IMG/VR virus record: IMGVR_UViG_3300035698_015422
Coordinates: 1-54,047 of that record
Length of the DNA stretch: 54,047 bases
Strand: one strand, 5' to 3'
DNA from: a virus
Part shown: in pieces, positions 1-8,619 of the stretch
Layout of the letters: every line of letters begins with the position of its first letter
How positions within the stretch are numbered: position 1 is the stretch's first letter
Notes under the pieces: model-generated
What the model was told of the DNA's origin: nothing
Seen by the model: only the letters and a program-made list of their open reading frames with translations
The model's database searches: none
Translations under genes and position numbers: made by a program

Positions 1-24
1 ATGGTGCTTTATTAAGGTTATGAT

Positions 25-513
25 TTAATATTGAAGGACGGCCAAGTCAAATTTAATCGTCAATGCAATATCTGCACTTTCCATATTGTCATAAGCTAGT
101 TCTCCAAAGTTAGCTTCTTTGATGAAAGCACCTTTGATGTCCCAAAGCTCGACAACAGCACCAAACGGATCAAGCATCTTAAGTTGAATATCTCGTTTGT
201 AAAAATCAGCATAACCTGCACGCTGAGTGACATGTTCGTGAGCTAATCGAATCCATTCCATAACCTGTTGTGCACCAGATGGTGCAATCGCGTCATGGAG
301 AGACACACTTAGTTCTCCGAATGTGTATTTGCTCGCAAGATAGCGAGTTGCATTAATGTAGTTTATTGTAAACTCTTCTGTGCTAAATGTCGGTCTTGCC
401 GTATCCTTTAATAGGAATGCGTCAATACCTTCAATCGCTAATAACCAACGAAACTTTCGCTTCGGTTCAAAGGTATTAGCAAGCATATCTTGGACTTCAA
501 GGACTTCTGGCAT
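25..513 (-). CDS. gp19: Tail tube protein (gp19-type)
   Basis: The protein should polymerise into the inner tube of the contractile tail through which DNA passes. It is 162 residues, the usual size for T4 gp19-type tube proteins. It has their character: a mixed beta protein opening with a region around FRWLLAIEGIDAF and a late segment DIQLKMLDPFGAVVELWDIKG, both typical of the tube fold. It lies directly downstream of two sheath genes, reproducing the T4 order 18-19. The start is supported by an AGGAG Shine-Dalgarno in the preceding gap. It is complete, with the stop 24 bases from the window edge. The family assignment rests on recognised pattern plus synteny, not on a database search. Confidence 0.85.
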   Translation of the reverse strand: MPEVLEVQDMLANTFEPKRKFRWLLAIEGIDAFLLKDTARPTFSTEEFTINYINATRYLASKYTFGELSVSLHDAIAPSGAQQVMEWIRLAHEHVTQRAGYADFYKRDIQLKMLDPFGAVVELWDIKGAFIKEANFGELAYDNMESADIALTIKFDLAVLQY

Positions 514-534
514 AATAAATTCTCCTTACTTACT

Positions 535-555
535 AACTAAATAGATCATTTAGTT
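535..555. other. AT-rich hairpin between sheath and tube genes
   Basis: Perfect inverted repeat AACTAAAT / ATTTAGTT with a 5-base AGATC loop, in the short gap between the proximal sheath gene and the tube gene. No T-run follows on the minus strand, so it is not a normal intrinsic terminator. It could be an mRNA processing or stabilising element. It overlaps the CTATTTAG motif described separately. Confidence 0.4.
537..544 (-). promoter_or_regulatory. Candidate late-promoter-like motif CTATTTAG
   Basis: Read on the minus strand this is CTATTTAG, 24 bases upstream of the tube start and before an AGGAG ribosome site. Close variants lie before other virion genes in this window. It is not the T4 late promoter TATAAATA in the transcribed orientation, so a promoter role is inference. 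Confidence 0.3.
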
Positions 556-559
556 AATT

Positions 560-3529
560 TTATACTGTAACTCCGTTATTTGTAACAACGAAATCAAGTT
601 GAATGAACTCGGCTGTTCTCGTTGGTTGGATAAAGATTACTCCACGAATTGTGTTGTTATCAATATCGGCTTGTGTGGTTGTGCTTGTATCGATTCTTAC
701 ACGATACCTCTCAACACCCTGTTGCTCCTGTACTCTTTGCAACAATGGGTTGACCCGAGAAGAGAATCTATTAAGAGTATCCTCTCTATTTGGTTCGAAT
801 AGGAAGTTTCTACCAATTCGCTTAACTCTTCTACGAAGTTCAAGAAGAAGTCTACGAACATTTACTCGATCAAGTGCAGACTGAGCTGCAAGCAATGTCT
901 TTTGACCCCAAACTGTAACCCCAGGACCACCAGGGAATGCTAAGATTGGGTTGATGTCTGCCTCATACAGATTATCAATATTGTTTTCATTTAGAGAAAC
1001 AGCTGTCTGAACAACATGACCCATTACTCCACGAGTAAATCCTGCTGGTGCAAACCATGGGAATGATACAGCATCATTTAGAGCAAACGCCCCAATAACA
1101 CCAACAGAAGGTGGTACACGAACATTCGTGCTTGTTGCCTGATCTTGAATGATCAAGTCTGGGAAGTATGCTGCTGCAAAACTTGAGTCTAATGCTCTTG
1201 CTGCAAAACTATTTACAGTGTTTTGTACATTGACATCTTGAAGAGATGATGTAACAACTGTATTGACAGTATCTCTCTCTTCAAGATCCATGATGTATAT
1301 AGCGTCAAACCTATTTTCAACAACGACTATGGCTGCATCTGTGATGACTGAGTGTCTAATGCCAGGAATCGCTAATACATTTACGTCAACCTCTGAGGTG
1401 AGACCCATGATGTCTAGACCAGCTCTAACTGAACGAACAGTAGGACCTTCATCTTGGCCACGAGCTGTGAAGTTCATTTCTTCAACAATCGCCCTATTGC
1501 TTAGGTCCGCCTCATTTCTATTGAATATGTTGACACCATCAAATCCTCCCTGAAGAGGAAGTGTGAACTTAGCCAATGATCGAACACCTAATAGTGAAAG
1601 ATCTGTATCTAAGTTGAATCCACGAGTCTTATTTGTTGGGTTAGCAACAATGTTTCCAGTTCTAACATAAGACCAGTCTGTAATTGTTTTCAAGTCAGCT
1701 TTCCCAGTAGATGATGTAACAACCTGAATGTTTTCAAGACTGAAAATATTGTTATTGAATACGTCAGCATCAAGTTTTCCTAGAGCTGAAGAGAACGCTG
1801 TTCCTTCATTATCTCCGACAGAGAAGTTTTGATGAGATGTCATAAAGTCAGGGAAGTATTTTGAAAAACTTCTTACTGTTTTTTCAGGAGTCAAGCTTTT
1901 GTTGTACTCAACTGTTGATATTTGTTGTTCGAATTGAACGCCCCAATAAAGGTTCTTATTAGCAACCTTTTTAGGAACAACTCCAATAGCCAAGTTCTGC
2001 CTAAATGGCATTGGTGGCTCAACTACTCTTTTAAGAATATCGGAATTTGAAAGAGTTGTAAGTGGACCTGTACCAGAAGTTACAAGGTGGAACTTTCCAC
2101 GAAAACCAGCTGGCATCGCAGTTTCTTCAATGTCTCCATTAAGAACTTCGTTTGTAACTTCTACTCTAATTCTACCAGAAACATTTGGATAGTTTCCTTC
2201 AACAACAATCTTCTGTGAAGCAGTTGCTCTATCAAATTCAAAGAAAGTATTCTGATCACCAATCGCTTTAGCAATGAATCTTTCATCACTTGGATTTAAG
2301 GATAGTCCTCTGTATGATTCCAAGACAGACTTGTTGTCATCGTTATCATTTATATCACGAACGATTAGGTCAAATGTACCAAACTTATCTTGTTCTGATT
2401 GTGACGGAGAAATGTTCTCAATCGACAACTTGAACTTTTGTGCATCTCCAGCACCATCAGAGAATCCAAGAATACGGAACAAGTTCTTTGGTGAACCACC
2501 GAATCTTTGAGATATAACATACGTGCTTTTTGGCTCACTATATCTATCTTCAAAGTTCTCGTAGTTTGGAGCTATTGGAGAACCTAGATTTCTAGCCTGT
2601 GAACCAGTAGTAATGAATGCACATTCTTGAATGCTATTATTTTCAACTGTAACGATATTCGTACCAGTAACTACAGCAAGCGCTGGGCTTATGTCATAGT
2701 GAGTGTACAGAAGGTATCCAGCATCTTGTAACTTGAATGGATCCGCATTAAAGATGTTTCCAAAATAATTTGGAGCAGTTGGATCAAATGATGCTGTCAA
2801 AACATTTGGGTAAGATGCATCGGAGCCCTTGTGTCCATTAAGGAGAAGGGTAAATTCTTGTTTTGATGTTCCGTTTGAAAGTAGTGTTACGGAGCCGGTA
2901 AGGCCACCTTGAAGATGATCTGCTCCTGTTATACCAGCCAATGTGGAAGACGGGGCGTCACTACCAGAAATACTTGATGACATCAACGGAATAACACCAG
3001 AAGCTGCTAGGATGACTCCACGAAGTATCGGATGGGCTCCAGGACCAGATTGAATACTAGCGTCAGAAAACACTGTTGAACCAGCTGACTGACTCATAAA
3101 GCATCCTAAGAAATATGTTCTACCAGGGTCTCCTGAAACTACAGCATTTGAATTGTGGCCAAAGTTACCATTACTTAATGGTTGCTGCTCGCCAACAACA
3201 AATCCTGCTGACTCAACAGTTCCAAGATTGTTTCCAGTTAATGTTCTTCTTTCTCCTTTACCAACGCCTAATACGCGTAAGTAAGTTAGTGCGGTGGCAT
3301 TGGTTAGCCACTCATTACCTGCCATAATACCAAACTTTTCACCATCAGATGGTCCGAATAGTACTTCAAAGTTTTGAAGGTTTCCAACTGTTATAGGAAC
3401 AAATGCTGGTCCACGAGTAGCTGTACCAATGATTCCGGCTGGTGTGCCTGTTGGACCTGTTGTTGTAGGTCCGCTAAGATCGATTTCTGTTAGGCTTACA
3501 CCTGCGCTTTTGAATGTTAATGCTGTCAT
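560..3529 (-). CDS. gp18: Tail sheath protein, copy A (gp18-type)
   Basis: Contractile sheath subunit of 989 residues; T4 gp18 is about 660, so this is an enlarged version. The N-terminus has the sheath signature GIIGTATRGPAFVPITVG near residues 33-50. The C-terminal third has YFPDLIIQD, FPWFAPAGFTRG, ALDRVNVRRLLLELRR and a terminal beta segment ending VVTNNGVTV, which form the conserved sheath core. The middle is probably an inserted surface domain. It is clearly paralogous to the sheath gene just upstream, with conserved ends and a divergent middle. An AGGAG site precedes the ATG. It sits between the other sheath gene and the tube gene, as expected for a tail operon. Confidence 0.9.
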   Translation of the reverse strand: MTALTFKSAGVSLTEIDLSGPTTTGPTGTPAGIIGTATRGPAFVPITVGNLQNFEVLFGPSDGEKFGIMAGNEWLTNATALTYLRVLGVGKGERRTLTGNNLGTVESAGFVVGEQQPLSNGNFGHNSNAVVSGDPGRTYFLGCFMSQSAGSTVFSDASIQSGPGAHPILRGVILAASGVIPLMSSSISGSDAPSSTLAGITGADHLQGGLTGSVTLLSNGTSKQEFTLLLNGHKGSDASYPNVLTASFDPTAPNYFGNIFNADPFKLQDAGYLLYTHYDISPALAVVTGTNIVTVENNSIQECAFITTGSQARNLGSPIAPNYENFEDRYSEPKSTYVISQRFGGSPKNLFRILGFSDGAGDAQKFKLSIENISPSQSEQDKFGTFDLIVRDINDNDDNKSVLESYRGLSLNPSDERFIAKAIGDQNTFFEFDRATASQKIVVEGNYPNVSGRIRVEVTNEVLNGDIEETAMPAGFRGKFHLVTSGTGPLTTLSNSDILKRVVEPPMPFRQNLAIGVVPKKVANKNLYWGVQFEQQISTVEYNKSLTPEKTVRSFSKYFPDFMTSHQNFSVGDNEGTAFSSALGKLDADVFNNNIFSLENIQVVTSSTGKADLKTITDWSYVRTGNIVANPTNKTRGFNLDTDLSLLGVRSLAKFTLPLQGGFDGVNIFNRNEADLSNRAIVEEMNFTARGQDEGPTVRSVRAGLDIMGLTSEVDVNVLAIPGIRHSVITDAAIVVVENRFDAIYIMDLEERDTVNTVVTSSLQDVNVQNTVNSFAARALDSSFAAAYFPDLIIQDQATSTNVRVPPSVGVIGAFALNDAVSFPWFAPAGFTRGVMGHVVQTAVSLNENNIDNLYEADINPILAFPGGPGVTVWGQKTLLAAQSALDRVNVRRLLLELRRRVKRIGRNFLFEPNREDTLNRFSSRVNPLLQRVQEQQGVERYRVRIDTSTTTQADIDNNTIRGVIFIQPTRTAEFIQLDFVVTNNGVTV

Positions 3530-3551
3530 TGGAGTCTCCTAATATTCCTAT

Positions 3552-3560
3552 GATAAATAG
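3552..3560 (-). promoter_or_regulatory. Candidate late-promoter-like motif CTATTTATC
   Basis: Minus-strand CTATTTATC, 23 bases upstream of the start of sheath copy A and before its AGGAG site. Same motif class as in front of the tube, neck and scaffold genes. Function is inferred from position and recurrence only. Confidence 0.35.
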
Positions 3561-3570
3561 ATAGCTTGGG

Positions 3571-3592
3571 AAAAAATACTTTTACTAAGTAT
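3571..3592 (-). terminator. Weak AT-rich terminator-like hairpin at the stop of sheath copy B
   Basis: On the minus strand, ATACTT, a 5-base loop and AAGTAT are followed by a run of T. The stem includes the stop codon of sheath copy B. The stem is only 6 AT-rich pairs, so termination would be partial at best. It could tune the ratio of the two sheath transcripts. Confidence 0.35.
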
Positions 3593-6500
3593 CAAAGCTT
3601 ACACCAGCATTTGTTACTACGAAGTCTACCGCAATAATCTCAACAGTCTTGGTTGGAACGACAACGACACGTCCAATCATTCTGTTCTGCTCCTCATCTT
3701 TTAGTGAGTTATTACGCTCATCCATGATGACATCGAACCTTTCAATACCTGACTGTGCTTGGATTAGACCAAGTTGCGGAACAACTTTGCTTACAAATCT
3801 TCCACGTGTAGTTGTATTGACTTGCTCGAAAACAAGACCTTTTGCGATATTTGAAACGATCCTTTTGATTTCCAAAAGAAGTCTGCGAACATTTACTCGA
3901 TCGAGAGCACTTCTAGCTTGTTGCAAGTTCTTCTGTCCAAAGATTACAAATCCCTCATTAGGAAAGTTTGCAATAGGATTGATTCTTGCTTCATACAAGG
4001 TGTCTCTATCTGGTGTTGACAATCTAACTTCAGTATTTGATACGAATCGCAATGATCCTCTATTGAATCCTGCTGGTGCAAACCATGGGAATCCAACTCT
4101 ATCATTGAATCCTAGGGCAGCTAAAGCAGCAACACTTGAAGGAACCTTTACTCTTCTATTGTTTACATCATCTTGAATAGTAATGTCTGGGAAGTATGTG
4201 GCAACATAGTTGTTGTCAATAGCTCTTGAATCAAATTTCTCTGAAGTTTTACGAACATCAGGACGCTCAGCACTATCTGAAAATAAGCGATTACCTGAAT
4301 CATCGTAGCCAGGAATGTCCATAACGTACATTGCTAACTGATATTTTTTTGTTTCTATTGATACGAAATCTGTAATGAATGAATCTTTGATTCCAGGTAG
4401 CGCCAACAAGTTAATTGATGGGATTCCTGATCCATTTGAAGAGATCGTTAATGGATCGGTCATGATCCTTGCAGCTGTTCTATATGAGAATACTGCATTG
4501 TTTTCCTTACCTTTACCAGCTGGGTTTACTGCCAATCCTGGTGACAAGTAACCTTCTTCAGCTCCACCACCAACATCAGATGAGGAAGCCTTATCATTCA
4601 TTCTTGAAGCATTTGTATCAAGAATGTTTAGACCATCAAATCCGCCATGCATAATGTTGGTAAACTTAGTGTAAATTTGAAATCTATTGAAGTCTACAGA
4701 AGACGTTAGGTTTACCAATGTTCCCAACGTTATTCGTGATGACAATACACCATCAGAAACCTTGTACTCAGTTGAGTCTGGGTTACCATTACGAATATAA
4801 GCAGCTTCTCTCATGTGCTCTTCAACAGTTCCTGTTAGTTCAGTTACGGAACCGTTGCTGAATGCAACACGTGCCAATGTGAACTTGTGACCATTGAATG
4901 AGTCAGAGTTGGATCCAGTAACTAGGACATCTAGTTTGGACAATCCTTGCATTTTGCTATAAGCTGTTGCAAGAGCACTCTTTTCTTTGGTTACATTTGA
5001 GTTGAGAGGAAGTTTATTTCTTTCTAGTTTTGAACCCCAGTAAAGTCGACCATCTGTCTCTTCAGAAACACCAGGATTTCCTGCGAATCCTGTTGATGAA
5101 ATCTCTCCACGAGTAACTTTGAAACGATAAGGAAGCGGTGGAACAATTGAACCACTAAGGCCATCAACACTACCAGATCCATTCAACCTAATGTTGGCTT
5201 GGGCTAGAGCATTATCTGTAAGTGTGTCGTTTGTCTTTAGAGCTTCAATTCCTCTGAATCCAAATGGAAGGGATCTTGGTGGAACAAGTCTGCGATCTAC
5301 AGATTCTTGAACAACAACTCTAATGTAAGATGATCTGTTAGGATATCTTCCCTCATCCACAAGACGACGTTCGTCTTCGGAATCAGCATCAAACATGTAG
5401 TTTACTTTTCTATCTCCAACCTTGGCAGAGATATAGTCATCGCTTCTAGGATCTAATGTGCATCCTGGAAACCTTTCAAGGATTTGAGGATCTTGATCTG
5501 TGTCGTCCCACGCTCGTACTCTTACCTCAAATACACCATAAGGGTTTGCTGGATCTGTGCTTGCACGAAGATTTGCAATAGAAATCTTTACTTTAGTATT
5601 TGGGTATGCGCCGTCATCTAGAGCTTCAAAATGAAACAAGTCATATTCAGCTGCGCCGAATGGTTGAGAAATAAACTTTGTAGTTTTAGATACGGAATAT
5701 CTTGTGTCAAATCTACCAAAAGCATTTCTGAAAAGCATGCTAGTATCACCAGATGTTGATGACGTATTTGTGGAACCTGAAAGAATACCAATTGAGTTTG
5801 CATCAGAGGATACCGTTGCAATCTCATCATCAACAGCATAGTCCAGATATAGAAGATGATTAAGTGTTCCAAATCTGTCTGGGTTCTTATTTAAAATCTT
5901 TCCAATGTAGTTTGAACTTTCTGGATTCATTGACGCTGTGAACACGGTTGTTCCAACATCAGCATTGATGACTATCTTAAAGTTGTTTGAACTATCTAGT
6001 GAGGCAACATCATTGATTGTGGTATAGTCAGAAGGCTCAGCTTCATCACCATCTAGAATCATGACTCTTGAGCCACTTGTGCTAAATAACGCTGCTCTGA
6101 CGATATATGCATCGTCTGATGTAGTCGTAGACGTAAAGCTATCGTTGTCAGTAAATACTGGCATTCCAATAGTTTCATTAGCTTGAATTTCATGTTTAGC
6201 TACAAGGAACTGAACAGCTCCAACATGTCGACCATCAGATGGTACAGATGTTCCTTCAATAACAAAACCGGCACTATTGACTTGTCCAGTCAATCTTGTA
6301 GTTTCAATGTGGTCGGTTGTATCATTTGCGCCTGCGCCCAATACTCGCATAAATGTAGCAGCAGTCTTGTTGTCAAGAAACTTCTGTAATGCGTAAGTTG
6401 CGGGATGATTTGGGTTCAAAGTTCCAAATCTTGTTTCAAAGTCTGGGAATGATCCCAAAGTTACTGGGACGAAAGCTGGACCCCTTTCTGCTGTGCCAAC

Positions 6501-6596
6501 AATACCTGCTGGTGTCCCAACTGGTCCTTCTTGTCGAGCAGTAAGATCAATCTCTCTTCCAACGAATACTGGTGATAAAAATGTTTGCTCAGCCAT
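3585..6596 (-). CDS. gp18: Tail sheath protein, copy B (gp18-type)
   Basis: Second tail sheath subunit of 1003 residues. It has the same landmarks as copy A: GIVGTAERGPAFVPVTLG near residues 33-50, then LLALPGIKDSFITD, YFPDITIQDD, FPWFAPAGFNRG, ALDRVNVRRLLLEIKR and a terminus VVTNAGVSFDT. The two copies diverge in their central surface region. TTAGGAGCAAGCA before the ATG provides a good ribosome site. The stop overlaps a weak hairpin. Two intact sheath genes in tandem suggest either a mixed sheath or separate roles in the virion. Neither copy shows a frameshift or premature stop. Confidence 0.9.
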   Translation of the reverse strand: MAEQTFLSPVFVGREIDLTARQEGPVGTPAGIVGTAERGPAFVPVTLGSFPDFETRFGTLNPNHPATYALQKFLDNKTAATFMRVLGAGANDTTDHIETTRLTGQVNSAGFVIEGTSVPSDGRHVGAVQFLVAKHEIQANETIGMPVFTDNDSFTSTTTSDDAYIVRAALFSTSGSRVMILDGDEAEPSDYTTINDVASLDSSNNFKIVINADVGTTVFTASMNPESSNYIGKILNKNPDRFGTLNHLLYLDYAVDDEIATVSSDANSIGILSGSTNTSSTSGDTSMLFRNAFGRFDTRYSVSKTTKFISQPFGAAEYDLFHFEALDDGAYPNTKVKISIANLRASTDPANPYGVFEVRVRAWDDTDQDPQILERFPGCTLDPRSDDYISAKVGDRKVNYMFDADSEDERRLVDEGRYPNRSSYIRVVVQESVDRRLVPPRSLPFGFRGIEALKTNDTLTDNALAQANIRLNGSGSVDGLSGSIVPPLPYRFKVTRGEISSTGFAGNPGVSEETDGRLYWGSKLERNKLPLNSNVTKEKSALATAYSKMQGLSKLDVLVTGSNSDSFNGHKFTLARVAFSNGSVTELTGTVEEHMREAAYIRNGNPDSTEYKVSDGVLSSRITLGTLVNLTSSVDFNRFQIYTKFTNIMHGGFDGLNILDTNASRMNDKASSSDVGGGAEEGYLSPGLAVNPAGKGKENNAVFSYRTAARIMTDPLTISSNGSGIPSINLLALPGIKDSFITDFVSIETKKYQLAMYVMDIPGYDDSGNRLFSDSAERPDVRKTSEKFDSRAIDNNYVATYFPDITIQDDVNNRRVKVPSSVAALAALGFNDRVGFPWFAPAGFNRGSLRFVSNTEVRLSTPDRDTLYEARINPIANFPNEGFVIFGQKNLQQARSALDRVNVRRLLLEIKRIVSNIAKGLVFEQVNTTTRGRFVSKVVPQLGLIQAQSGIERFDVIMDERNNSLKDEEQNRMIGRVVVVPTKTVEIIAVDFVVTNAGVSFDT

Positions 6597-6633
6597 TGCT
6601 TGCTCCTAACCCAAAAGAGAGGGGTTTTACACT

Positions 6634-6645
6634 AATAATAAGTAG
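6634..6645 (-). promoter_or_regulatory. Candidate late-promoter-like motif CTACTTATTATT
   Basis: Minus-strand CTACTTATTATT, 38 bases upstream of sheath copy B in a 93-base gap. It is a diverged form of the CTATTTAT motif seen before other late genes. Weak evidence by itself. Confidence 0.25.
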
Positions 6646-6689
6646 TTCGCCCACACTCAAAACAACGCCGTTATTAAGACCTAGATAAA

Positions 6690-7892
6690 TCATGGAATTT
6701 CAATATCTAGGAGTCTTCTGGCGCTTATTGTTGTTTCTCCAGCTCTAGCATTTCTTCGTTTTACGCGTACAAATACTTCCTCATCTTCGCCTGAGAAAGG
6801 ATCGGATATAACTTCTCTTTTGAGTATGTCATCTAGCCTTTTTATAGGCATTCCTTCCTTATCTAGGTTCTCTATGTTGTCTAATATAAAATCATCAGGA
6901 TTACCAGAACGTGCATTTGTATCGGGTTTTGTTTCAAACAAACCATCTACTATTCCGAATGATATTTGTGGAGATGAGAGATATCTTCTAAATGGAACCA
7001 TATCTCCTCCATTTTTATTAGCTAGCATATATGCTGGGACCTTGACATTGAACACGTATTTATGAACACGTTCATCATCAGTAAAATCTTCAGAATTATC
7101 TTGAGACTCAATATCGTCTTCAAAATATGCAACAAACCAATAGCCCTTATCTGTTTCTAATCGATAAGTTTTTCCTTGACCATCGTAGTTTGTCATAATC
7201 TTTTCTAATATTTGTAGCATTTGTTCCTGATAAGAAGACCAAATAACCACTTCATAACTAGCCGTAAACCTTATTGGGAATGGGATAGTTATTATTTCAT
7301 ATATTGTATTGTTTAAATCTATACTAAGCCTGTCGTCACCTGATCCATTGTACTTGTCTCTTCTTGAAGCAACAGTATTTGGAAGATTTCCACTTTCAAG
7401 GCTAGGGTTCAAGAAGTTACTAACAGAAGCAACATTGTCTTGATTTTTCAACCCTTTTTTATTTAATAGATTTTTATATTGAGGATCTTTTTTAGAAATT
7501 CTTTTCTTTATAACATAGTCACCAGTATCCTGGCCTATAGCAGATCCCATATTTTCTTTAGCTTGATTTAGAGCTGTTCTTCTAATCGAAATAATAGGTA
7601 AAATTAATGCACCATTCTTATCTCTAATTGGATTTCTTCTCTCTCTCAATGCGAACCTTTCTCCTGTTGCATAAACAACTGGAACTTTTTTATCGTATTT
7701 TTCGGAACTTTCGTCATCTAAAGAAAGAACATATATTTGATTATCTCTATCAAACAAATTAAACATAGCTCCATCAACATCAGCGATTCCTACTGATGGA
7801 ATGTGGAAATCCGTTGGGATATTGCTACCCTCATACCCAGAAGGAATTCGGTGGCCTGATGGCTTATTAGATTGTCCTTTCTGAGTCGACAT
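6690..7892 (-). CDS. gp15: Tail sheath stabiliser / tail completion protein (gp15-type)
   Basis: Probably caps the tail tube and sheath and joins the tail to the neck. It is 400 residues; T4 gp15 is about 270. The segment from about residue 190 holds YEIITIPFPIRFTASYEVVI and, after it, QEQMLQILEKIM. Then comes a beta-rich stretch with an acidic loop (ESQDNSEDFTDDERVHKYVF). This resembles the gp15 core, in which a strand with the look of YELSIFTRYEDDMFQIVEQI precedes a similar beta segment. The N-terminal 150 residues are charged and probably an addition. Order supports the call: gp13-type, gp14-type, this gene, then sheath and tube, as in T4. I did not verify this with a profile search. Confidence 0.65.
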   Translation of the reverse strand: MSTQKGQSNKPSGHRIPSGYEGSNIPTDFHIPSVGIADVDGAMFNLFDRDNQIYVLSLDDESSEKYDKKVPVVYATGERFALRERRNPIRDKNGALILPIISIRRTALNQAKENMGSAIGQDTGDYVIKKRISKKDPQYKNLLNKKGLKNQDNVASVSNFLNPSLESGNLPNTVASRRDKYNGSGDDRLSIDLNNTIYEIITIPFPIRFTASYEVVIWSSYQEQMLQILEKIMTNYDGQGKTYRLETDKGYWFVAYFEDDIESQDNSEDFTDDERVHKYVFNVKVPAYMLANKNGGDMVPFRRYLSSPQISFGIVDGLFETKPDTNARSGNPDDFILDNIENLDKEGMPIKRLDDILKREVISDPFSGEDEEVFVRVKRRNARAGETTISARRLLDIEIP

Positions 7893-7907
7893 AAGTATAA
7901 CTATCTA

Positions 7908-8582
7908 TTATGAGTCGCCTTCTCCATAAAAACCATTTCCAACTTTTCCAGTTGTTCCTCTTTTAGAGACCTCAGCAGGCTCAGATGGTAAAGGAGCATC
8001 CAATACACCCTTCTTAACTAAATCACGAGTATCCCCTGTCGGTCCTTCCTGATTGTTCTCAAAGCCTCTCTGTTGAACAAACGTTTCTTGTATACCTTCA
8101 TCATTTGCAACAGCTTCCGATGTTGGACCCAAAGGCTCAGATGAGAATACGTCCTTTCTTGTTTGAATTCCTACAACCAAAATTCCACTATCATACTCAA
8201 CTTGTCCATAAATCTTTTTGTAATTTTCGACGCTTGTTATTTCAAAAAATTGTGAACCATAAGAAAAGAAGGAACCATCTTTTATCTGTATTTCTTTCTG
8301 AGTAAGATCTCTTGACTGAATGTAAACATTGATCTTTGCCTTATAGTCTTGCCCAAACCTAGAAGTACTAACCTCTGGTGGTTGCCAATCAACTATGCAG
8401 CTAATTTCTATAGGTTTTTCGAAAACCTTTTTCATAGATTCTTCGTAAACAGGATGCACTTTTGTCTTATCAAAAGATATCTCATAATAGTAAATCTTTT
8501 GTCCAACTATGTCTTTAGTGATCTCTTTAGCAGTATCATTAAAGAAGTCCATCTCTCGCGGACCTATGAAAAGTCTAGGCAT
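7908..8582 (-). CDS. gp14: Neck protein (gp14-type)
   Basis: Probable head-completion or neck protein of 224 residues; T4 gp14 is 256. It opens with MPRLFIGPREMDFFNDTAKE, then alternates beta strands with charged turns (KPIEISCIVDWQPP, KINVYIQSRDLTQKE, YGSQFFEITSVE), consistent with a head-tail adaptor barrel. The C-terminal 70 residues are Gly, Pro and charge rich and probably disordered. It sits between a gp13-type and a gp15-type gene, so the identity leans on synteny. The gene ends 16 bases before the next start. Confidence 0.6.
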   Translation of the reverse strand: MPRLFIGPREMDFFNDTAKEITKDIVGQKIYYYEISFDKTKVHPVYEESMKKVFEKPIEISCIVDWQPPEVSTSRFGQDYKAKINVYIQSRDLTQKEIQIKDGSFFSYGSQFFEITSVENYKKIYGQVEYDSGILVVGIQTRKDVFSSEPLGPTSEAVANDEGIQETFVQQRGFENNQEGPTGDTRDLVKKGVLDAPLPSEPAEVSKRGTTGKVGNGFYGEGDS

Positions 8583-8599
8583 ATAACTTAATTATGATA

Positions 8600-8608
8600 G
8601 ATAAATAC
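8600..8608 (-). promoter_or_regulatory. Candidate late-promoter-like motif GTATTTATC
   Basis: Minus-strand GTATTTATC, 18 bases upstream of the gp14-type start. It lies in the loop of an inverted repeat (ATAGAT / ATCTAT). Same motif family as other late-gene upstream sites. Confidence 0.3.
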
Positions 8609-8619
8609 AATCTATTTAA

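Noticed and set aside
535-555. Hairpin between sheath and tube genes as a terminator
   Set aside because: It has no following T-run on the minus strand, and termination here would block the tube gene unless a new promoter follows.
3649-4176. Long plus-strand open frame inside sheath copy B
   Set aside because: It opposes a well-supported sheath coding region and has no signals; it is a composition by-product.
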